Shown piece by piece: positions 14,784 to 19,151 of a stretch of 19,151 bases of DNA. The stretch lies in assembly GCA_022839045.1 (NCBI GenBank), contig JALHDI010000053.1:1-19151 (forward strand). Direction: 5' to 3'. Numbering within the stretch: the stretch's first letter is position 1; every line of letters begins with the position of its first letter. Below the pieces are notes generated by a model. The model saw nothing but the letters and a program-made list of their open reading frames with translations. It was not told the DNA's origin and made no database searches. This DNA is from Sporomusaceae bacterium (GTDB taxonomy: Bacteria > Bacillota_C > Negativicutes > Sporomusales_B > UBA7701). Position numbers and translations under genes: made by a program.

Positions 14784-16553
14784 ATGCGACGCTATGCCCT
14801 TGTTGTCCTCGCCGGGCTGCTGCTGGCGGCCTGTTCGCCGGCCGCCCCGCCGCAAGGCCTCCCCGGCGACTGGCAGGCTTTCGACACGTACGCCGCCGCG
14901 CTGCTCGGCCGGGAGATGGAACGGCGCAAGTTGGTGGGAGTAAGCGCGGCGGTGGTGGACGGGGAGAAAATCGTCTGGGCGCGGGGTTTCGGGTGGGCCG
15001 ACGCGGCCGTAGGCGTGCCGGCCACGCCCGATACGGTTTACCGCGCCGGTTCGGTGTCCAAGCTGCTGAACGCCGCTGCGGTCATGCAGCTGTGCGACGA
15101 GGGGCGGCTCGAGCTCGACCGGCCAGTGACCGATTATCTGCCCGATTTTTCGCTGCGGTCGCGGTTCCCGTCCGGACCGCCGGTGACGCTCCGCCGGCTG
15201 CTGACCCACCATTCCGGGCTGCCGAGCGATATCGTGGGCGGCATGTGGGGCGACAACCCGCCGCATTTCACGGCTATCGTCGCCCTGCTGAAGGAGGAGT
15301 ACGCCGCTTATCCGCCCGGCTATATCGCCGCTTATTCCAACGTCGGCTCCTGCCTGGCGGGCGTGGCCGTGGAGCGGGCGGCGGGCGAGGCGTACGCCGA
15401 ATTTCTCGACCGCCGTCTGTTGGCGCCGCTGGGTATGGTTCATTCGTCCTTCGCCCCGCGTCCAGAGGTGATCGGCCGCCTGGCGAAGGGCTACGACAGG
15501 GACAGGCGGGAGCGCGAGGATGTTGGCATCCGCGACGTGCCCGCGGGCGGCCTGTATACGAGCGCGGTCGATCTGGGCCGCTTCCTGGCGATGCTTTTCA
15601 ACGAGGGCCGGAGCGATGGGCGGCAAGTTTTGTCGGCGGCGGCGGCGCGGGAGATGCTGCGCGAGCAGCCGACTTCGCCGCTGGACGGCACTTTCCGCAT
15701 CGGCCTGGAGTTTTTCCTCGAGTACCCGGAGCTGGCCTACGCGGGCCGGATCGCCGGCCACGGCGGGGAGACGTATCTTTTCCGCTGCCACGTCCTGACC
15801 GCCCCGGATCACAAGTTGGGGGTGGTGGTTATGACCAACTCGGCGGGGGCGCGTTCGAAGGACGCGGTCGTCAATTTGATGAAGGCGGCCATCGCCGTGA
15901 AAACGGGGCTTTCCCCGGCGGACGCGGCGACGGCCGCAGCTCCCTTGCCGCCCGGGACGCCGGCAGCCGTTCCGGGCGGCTACTACGGGACGGTCGCGGG
16001 GCTGGCGAAGGTGATTCCGGCCGACCGCCCGGAGCTTGAGGCGCGGGGGTGGCGTTTTCGCCTGACGCCCGGGGAGGACGGCTGGTATGCGCCCGAGCTG
16101 CTCCTGGCGCGTATTGTCCCGGTGCCGGTGTCGCTGTTCAAGGATATTGCCGTGGCTTTCCGGACGGTGAACGGCGAGGATGTCGTCTTTGTCCGCGAGG
16201 GGCCGAAGGTGTCGGCGGTAGGCAAGCGCTGCGCCCCCTCCCCTATTCCCTCTTCCTGGCTGCGGTATGCGGGTAGGTACGAGCTTGTGAGCGGCCAGAA
16301 CCTCCAGCTCAAGCTGGACGATTTCCGCGTCTTCGTAGAGGATGGGTTCCTGATGGTGGAACTGGCCGCCGAAGGAGAAAGCGGCCGTTTCGTCCTCAGG
16401 CCGGCGGCGGACGACGAGGCGGTGCTTTACGGCCTGGGCCGCCGGATGATGGAGACGATGACGGCTGCCGGGGCGCCGGGCGAGGAGCGGCTGCACTTCG
16501 CCGGCCTGGAGTTTCGCAAGCTTCAACCCGCGGAGTATATAGCGGATTTTTAG
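14784..16553 (+). CDS. Lipoprotein serine hydrolase, class C beta-lactamase/PBP4-like
   Basis: This 589-aa exported protein has a lipoprotein signal peptide (MRRYALVVLAGLLLAAC, lipidated Cys17). The beta-lactamase-related domain (PF00144) spans about 35-375. Its motifs are SxxK as SVSK (Ser90, Lys93), YxN as YSN (184-186) in YIAAYSNVGS, and the third-strand HGG in IAGHGGETYLF, replacing KTG as in class C esterase/peptidase relatives. LLTHHSGLPSD at about 139-149 is also characteristic. Residues 400-589 are an extra beta-rich domain of the kind seen in many long members. A role in cell-wall peptide or D-amino-acid ester hydrolysis is likely; real beta-lactam resistance is not shown. AAGGGGG lies 8 nt before the ATG. 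The gene is monocistronic. The hairpin just after the stop is oriented for the opposite strand. Confidence 0.92.
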   Translation: MRRYALVVLAGLLLAACSPAAPPQGLPGDWQAFDTYAAALLGREMERRKLVGVSAAVVDGEKIVWARGFGWADAAVGVPATPDTVYRAGSVSKLLNAAAVMQLCDEGRLELDRPVTDYLPDFSLRSRFPSGPPVTLRRLLTHHSGLPSDIVGGMWGDNPPHFTAIVALLKEEYAAYPPGYIAAYSNVGSCLAGVAVERAAGEAYAEFLDRRLLAPLGMVHSSFAPRPEVIGRLAKGYDRDRREREDVGIRDVPAGGLYTSAVDLGRFLAMLFNEGRSDGRQVLSAAAAREMLREQPTSPLDGTFRIGLEFFLEYPELAYAGRIAGHGGETYLFRCHVLTAPDHKLGVVVMTNSAGARSKDAVVNLMKAAIAVKTGLSPADAATAAAPLPPGTPAAVPGGYYGTVAGLAKVIPADRPELEARGWRFRLTPGEDGWYAPELLLARIVPVPVSLFKDIAVAFRTVNGEDVVFVREGPKVSAVGKRCAPSPIPSSWLRYAGRYELVSGQNLQLKLDDFRVFVEDGFLMVELAAEGESGRFVLRPAADDEAVLYGLGRRMMETMTAAGAPGEERLHFAGLEFRKLQPAEYIADF

Positions 16554-16558
16554 GACAG

Positions 16559-16585
16559 AAAAGGCCGAAGTCAGCGACTCCGGCC
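16559..16585 (-). terminator. Hairpin terminator, copy A of the inverted 42-nt module
   Basis: On the minus strand GGCCGGAGTC/GACTTCGGCC (16585-16563) is fully paired when G-U is allowed, then TTTTCTG follows. On the plus strand the same position would be an A-C mismatch, so it is better suited to leftward transcripts such as the methyltransferase mRNA. TTTGTCGACA precedes the stem by 5 nt. A related inverted copy is at 17888-17929. Confidence 0.65.
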
Positions 16586-16643
16586 CAGAATGTCGACAAA
16601 GTGTGTTTTAAGAAAATCAAATGAATATCAATGAATTTTTATG

Positions 16644-16687
16644 CAAACAAAAGGAACATAGCCTATTCACTATACTCCTTTTGTTTG
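16644..16687. terminator. AT-rich inverted repeat downstream of the methyltransferase gene
   Basis: Arms 16644-16661 and 16670-16687 (CAAACAAAAGGA with TCCTTTTGTTTG, continuing to ATAG/CTAT after two mismatches) enclose an 8-nt loop. It lies about 75 nt after the methyltransferase stop. It may terminate leftward transcripts or protect the mRNA 3' end; the T-tract beyond the stem is poor. Confidence 0.45.
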
Positions 16688-16761
16688 TACTTCTCCGGCG
16701 TAAATAATGCTTATTAGGTACGCCTTTACGTGCTAAGGTGAACGGAAAATGGCAAAGATAT

Positions 16762-17487
16762 TCAAATGACTTTAGCAATCAACTGAACGAGATTAAAATA
16801 CTTTCCGCCCTCAGCCTCCATCATTTTGATGTCCTCAGCGACAATGGGGTGATAACTGGTCTGCCATTCTTTCCACGCCTGTCTGCAACAGGCCATTTCA
16901 CGACTGTCCACTATTTCAATGCCCTCTGCCCTCTTCCACAAATCTTTCCACCAATCAAGAGAATGCAAGGTTCTTTCCATCTCGCTATTCCAAAACGGCT
17001 GCATTTCATCGGGAACATTTTTCTCAAATTCGTATTTTAAGCCGGGAATAGCCACGGCGATATAGCCGCCCTTTTTCACAAAGGGAATGATCGACGGGAG
17101 CATTTCCGCCGTATCACCGAAATAATGGTAAGCGTCCACGGTGAACAACAAGTCAAAATATCCATTTGCGAAAGGCAACCCCTTGGTCGCGTCTACGGAA
17201 ATCGGAACGGCCTTATCATCAATCCCGATAGATTGAAAACGCTCATAGTTTTCAGTTGGCGAAATCCAAAGGTCGGCGGCGAAAACGGACGCGCCATATT
17301 TTTTCGCCAACAACAGCGTAGAAAGACCACACCCGCAACCGAGGTCAAGGATTCGCATATTCTCATTGATGTTCAGGTGCGACGACAATTCTTCTGATAA
17401 CCGCATGGCGTTTGGCCCCATCATTGTGGCTTTCAGGAACTCAACATTTTTATCATTGGACATAAACTGGTTTGTAAATGTATACAT
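16762..17487 (-). CDS. Class I SAM-dependent methyltransferase on an AT-rich island
   Basis: This 241-aa Rossmann-fold methyltransferase has motif I as ILDLGCGCGLSTLLLAKKYG (Asp48 to Gly54), the acidic ribose-binding residue in AADLW (Asp72), an ISVDATKGLPFANGYFDLLF stretch around motifs III-IV, and SIIPFVKKGGYIAVAIPG as the motif VI strand. The C-terminal third (WWKDLWKRAEGIEIVD, ACCRQAWKEW, YHPIVAEDIKMMEAEGG) is probably the substrate-recognition part. Target unknown: small molecule, lipid, protein or RNA. Start 17487 has AAGGGAG 9 nt upstream; an in-frame extension to 17529 would run into the leader terminator. Base composition (about 43% GC) and A/T-ending codons differ sharply from every neighbour, which indicates transfer from a low-GC Firmicute. 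It is preceded by an attenuator-like leader (17520-17700). Confidence 0.87.
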   Translation of the reverse strand: MYTFTNQFMSNDKNVEFLKATMMGPNAMRLSEELSSHLNINENMRILDLGCGCGLSTLLLAKKYGASVFAADLWISPTENYERFQSIGIDDKAVPISVDATKGLPFANGYFDLLFTVDAYHYFGDTAEMLPSIIPFVKKGGYIAVAIPGLKYEFEKNVPDEMQPFWNSEMERTLHSLDWWKDLWKRAEGIEIVDSREMACCRQAWKEWQTSYHPIVAEDIKMMEAEGGKYFNLVQLIAKVI

Positions 17488-17519
17488 GTTATTCTCCCTT
17501 TCTAATTTTCGCCTTATAG

Positions 17520-17551
17520 AAAAAAACAAAAAGCACAGTATGCTACTGCGC
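17520..17551 (-). terminator. Terminator hairpin inside the methyltransferase 5' leader
   Basis: On the minus strand GCGCAGTA-GCA-TACTGTGC (17551-17533) forms an 8-bp stem with one G-U pair, followed by TTTTTGTTTTTTT (17532-17520). It sits between the promoter and the gene, 32 nt before the start codon, which is the position of an attenuator rather than a gene-end terminator. Confidence 0.82.
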
Positions 17552-17585
17552 TACAAATTACACCATTATAAAAATGGATGCTCAT

Positions 17586-17639
17586 TCAATCTGTAAGGCA
17601 GTTTTTGACAACACGAACAAGAGCAAAACAACTGCTCAT
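17586..17639 (-). CDS. Candidate leader peptide, 17 aa (upstream ORF 2)
   Basis: The frame encodes MSSCFALVRVVKNCLTD and runs through the segments that form both alternative helices. Its ribosome site is weak (AGG 13 nt upstream), so translation is uncertain. A ribosome on it would cover the antiterminator segment and favour termination. Confidence 0.3.
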   Translation of the reverse strand: MSSCFALVRVVKNCLTD

Positions 17640-17668
17640 CTCATGCGCTTAACCTAAATCCTTACAGA
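17588..17668 (-). promoter_or_regulatory. Attenuator leader with mutually exclusive helices
   Basis: Reading the minus-strand RNA: segment A (17668-17660, UCUGUAAGG) pairs perfectly with CCUUACAGA (17598-17590), and GCAGUU (17635-17630) pairs with AACUGC (17603-17598). The same 3' segment, 17603-17588, can instead pair with 17559-17544 (AAUUUGUAGCGCAGUA) at 14 of 16 positions, 12 Watson-Crick and 2 G-U. That second helix consumes the 5' arm of the leader terminator. One structure permits termination and the other prevents it. Confidence 0.65.
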
Positions 17669-17679
17669 ATTACCGACAT
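17662..17679 (-). CDS. Candidate leader peptide MSVIL (upstream ORF 1)
   Basis: ATG TCG GTA ATT CTG TAA on the minus strand, with AAAGAGGG ending 9 nt upstream and about 20 nt after the expected transcription start. Its stop codon lies inside helix segment A of the leader. A ribosome held at its end would block the structure that allows termination. Confidence 0.5.
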   Translation of the reverse strand: MSVIL

Positions 17680-17705
17680 CAATACACGCCCTCTTTCTTT
17701 AACTT

Positions 17706-17734
17706 ACTATATCATGGCACTATCATTATGTCAA
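17706..17734 (-). promoter_or_regulatory. Near-consensus sigma-A promoter of the methyltransferase gene
   Basis: On the minus strand a perfect TTGACA (17734-17729) and TATAGT (17711-17706) are separated by exactly 17 nt. Expected transcription start is near 17699, giving a leader of about 210 nt. It is the best promoter match I see in the window. The remaining AT-rich stretch 17735-17887 shows no gene. Confidence 0.85.
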
Positions 17735-17887
17735 AGCAATAAATTTGCCTTATCGTCCAAAGACGCATAAAATATAAATTAATGAACGTACTTACTGAAT
17801 TTATGGTTTATTATATCATAGCTAATTCTGATATGGCATGAATGAATAATTATAAAACAGTATTCATAAATAAATTTAATATCTGCT

Positions 17888-17929
17888 TTTGTCGACAGGC
17901 AGGGCCGGAGTCAGCGACTCCGGCCTTTA
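17888..17929 (+). terminator. Hairpin terminator module, copy B (inverted relative to copy A)
   Basis: TTTGTCGACA (17888-17897) is followed by a perfect 10-bp stem GGCCGGAGTC/GACTCCGGCC (17903-17925) and TTTAATCG. It matches the reverse complement of 16559-16600 at 34 of 42 positions. There is no plus-strand gene just upstream for it to terminate, so it looks displaced or part of the island boundary. Confidence 0.6.
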
Positions 17930-17957
17930 ATCGTTCTTTCGTATCCCTAGATTGTGC

Positions 17958-18079
17958 GAGGCTGGCTAGTAGGCTCCAGATGTAAGGCACATCGAGGACG
18001 CGAAGCGACGCGTACTCGGTACGTACGCTAGCAAGCGCCCGCAGATGTAACGCCGCAGATGGACCTAATAGCCTGCCTC
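17958..18079. repeat. Palindromic intergenic repeat, copy 2 (longer form)
   Basis: Arms GAGGCTGGCTAGTAGG and CCTAATAGCCTGCCTC pair at 14 of 16 positions. The core shares GGCTCCAGATG(T)AAGGC and AACGCCGCAGATGGACCT with copy 1 at 8570-8643. An extra middle section (about 48 nt) contains CGCGAAGCGACGCG- and GTACGTAC-type short palindromes, and CAGATG occurs three times. It begins 10 nt after the malic enzyme stop. There is no coding capacity. Confidence 0.75.
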
Positions 18080-18088
18080 CCCTGAAAT

Positions 18089-19151
18089 TTACCGACCTAC
18101 CCTGGCGGCGGTGCGTTTCCGTATTTCTTCGGGGTCCACCTTCACCCTCGCGACGCCCGTCTCGATGGCGGCTTTGGCCACGGCCGCGGCCACGGCCGGC
18201 GCCACCCGCGGGTCGAAGGCGTCGACGAGGACGAAGTCTTCCCGGAGGTCTTTCTCGGGCAGCAGGTCGGCGATGGCGTAGGCCGCGGCCAGCTTCATCT
18301 CTTCGTTGATCTGGCGCGCCCTCACGTCCAGGGCCCCGCGGAAGATGCCCGGGAAGACGGTGACGTTGTTGACCTGGTTGGGGGCATCCGAGCGCCCCGT
18401 GCCCGCCACCCTGGCCCCCGCCGCCTTGGCGTCGGCGTAGGTGGTCTCGGGCACCGGGTTGGCCATGGCGAAGACGATCGAGTCTTTGGCCATGCCGGCG
18501 ATGATTTCTTTGGTGAAGAGGCCCGGTCCCGAGACGCCGATGAGGACGTCGGCGCCTTTGGCGAAGGCGGCCAGGTCGCCTTGTTTTTTGTCTTTGTTGG
18601 TGTTTTTGGCCAGTTCGGCCTGGATGCGGTTGAGACCGGCCATGCCGTCGTAGAGGGCGTCGTGGATGTCGACCATGACGAGGTTGGCCGCCCCCGCTTT
18701 GACTAAGAGCCGCCCGATGGCGGTGCCGGCCGCGCCCGCGCCGTTGACGACGATCCGCGCTGTTTTGATGTCTTTCTTGACGAACCTTAATGCGCCGATT
18801 ACGGCCGACAGGGCGGCGATGGCGGTGCCGTGCTGGTCGTCGTGGAAGACGGGGATGTCCATTATTTCTTTCAGCCGGTCTTCGATGTCGTAGCATTTCG
18901 GCGAGGAGAGGTCTTCGAGGTTGATGCCGGCGAAGCTGGGCTGGAGGAGTCTGACGGTTTCGATGATCTTCGCCGGGTCTTTGGTGTCGAGGCAGATGGG
19001 GACGGCGTCGACGTCGCCGAAGACTTTGAAGAGGACGGATTTGCCTTCCATGACCGGCAGGCCGGCTTCGGGGCCGATGTCGCCGAGGCCGAGGACGCGC
19101 GTGCCGTCGGTGACGACGGCGACCATGTTGCCGCGGCAGGTTATTTCGAAG
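18089..19151 (-). CDS. NAD(P)-dependent malic enzyme, 5' end cut by window edge
   Basis: This enzyme oxidatively decarboxylates malate to pyruvate in the cytoplasm with NAD or NADP and a divalent metal. About 353 residues are visible; the reading frame stays open to the right edge, with ITCRGNMVAVVTDGTRVLGL before and after the first internal ATG at 19126, so that ATG is not the true start. Further motifs are GDIGPEAGLPVMEGKSVLFK, the metal-binding acidic residues in GINLEDLSSPKC and PVFHDDQHGTA, the nucleotide-binding GAGAAGTAIGRLL, and FAMANPVPETTYADA with PGIFRGALDVRA near the end. The complete protein should be about 400-430 aa, the short bacterial form without a phosphotransacetylase domain, because the chain ends at RKRTAARVGR. 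Cofactor preference cannot be read reliably. No canonical terminator follows; the palindromic repeat copy 2 is in that position. Confidence 0.94.
   Translation of the reverse strand, partial: FEITCRGNMVAVVTDGTRVLGLGDIGPEAGLPVMEGKSVLFKVFGDVDAVPICLDTKDPAKIIETVRLLQPSFAGINLEDLSSPKCYDIEDRLKEIMDIPVFHDDQHGTAIAALSAVIGALRFVKKDIKTARIVVNGAGAAGTAIGRLLVKAGAANLVMVDIHDALYDGMAGLNRIQAELAKNTNKDKKQGDLAAFAKGADVLIGVSGPGLFTKEIIAGMAKDSIVFAMANPVPETTYADAKAAGARVAGTGRSDAPNQVNNVTVFPGIFRGALDVRARQINEEMKLAAAYAIADLLPEKDLREDFVLVDAFDPRVAPAVAAAVAKAAIETGVARVKVDPEEIRKRTAARVGR

Noticed and set aside
14610..16526. A 638-codon minus-strand frame opposite the class C-like serine hydrolase
   Set aside because: It is a GC-driven shadow with Arg/Gln/His-rich sequence, no domain motifs and no ribosome site.
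16738..17040. A 100-codon plus-strand frame inside the AT-rich island
   Set aside because: It is antisense to the methyltransferase, which has clear SAM-binding motifs and its own promoter.

Overview
The window is a high-GC (roughly 65%) bacterial chromosome segment with tightly packed genes and strong GGAGG-type ribosome binding sites. The gene content (activase/dehydratase-like CoA proteins, a CBO0543-family membrane protein, a soluble chemotaxis receptor, a type III CoA-transferase, an NAD-type malic enzyme) fits an anaerobic Firmicute. A high-GC member of the Negativicutes (Sporomusaceae-like) is my best guess, but this is inference and no marker in the window settles it.

Layout. 1-1155 (-) is the N-terminal part of DNA polymerase III alpha (dnaE), cut by the window edge. 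1348-1806 (-) is a single-cysteine peroxiredoxin with its own terminator. 2006-6083 (+) holds an ABC-type substrate-binding protein without a signal peptide, an overlapping U32-family protein and a class III PLP aminotransferase, closed by an intrinsic terminator. A small two-helix membrane protein (6091-6381, -) runs back over that terminator. 6577-8564 (+) carries two overlapping genes for proteins related to the 2-hydroxyacyl-CoA dehydratase/activase superfamily. They converge on the matching ATPase activase (8655-9611, -), with a 74-bp palindromic repeat between them. A UspA protein (-), a 47-aa membrane peptide plus a CBO0543 membrane protein (+), and a type III CoA-transferase (-) follow, separated by clear hairpin terminators. 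12682-16553 contains two lipoprotein serine hydrolases of the beta-lactamase/PBP fold (class A-like and class C-like) around a soluble methyl-accepting protein. 18089-19151 (-) is a 5'-truncated malic enzyme.

The most unusual part is 16.6-17.9 kb: an AT-rich island in a GC-rich genome, bounded by two inverted copies of a 42-nt hairpin terminator module. It encodes one SAM-dependent methyltransferase (-). Upstream of it I can read a near-consensus promoter, a ~210-nt leader with two tiny ORFs, a terminator hairpin just before the gene, and two mutually exclusive long helices. This is the layout of a ribosome-controlled transcription attenuator, as known for inducible antibiotic-resistance genes in Firmicutes. 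A second copy of the palindromic repeat (17958-18079) lies between the island and the malic enzyme.

The other units are mostly independent housekeeping or accessory functions. The functional links I can argue for are the three-gene activase module, and possibly the nearby CoA-transferase.
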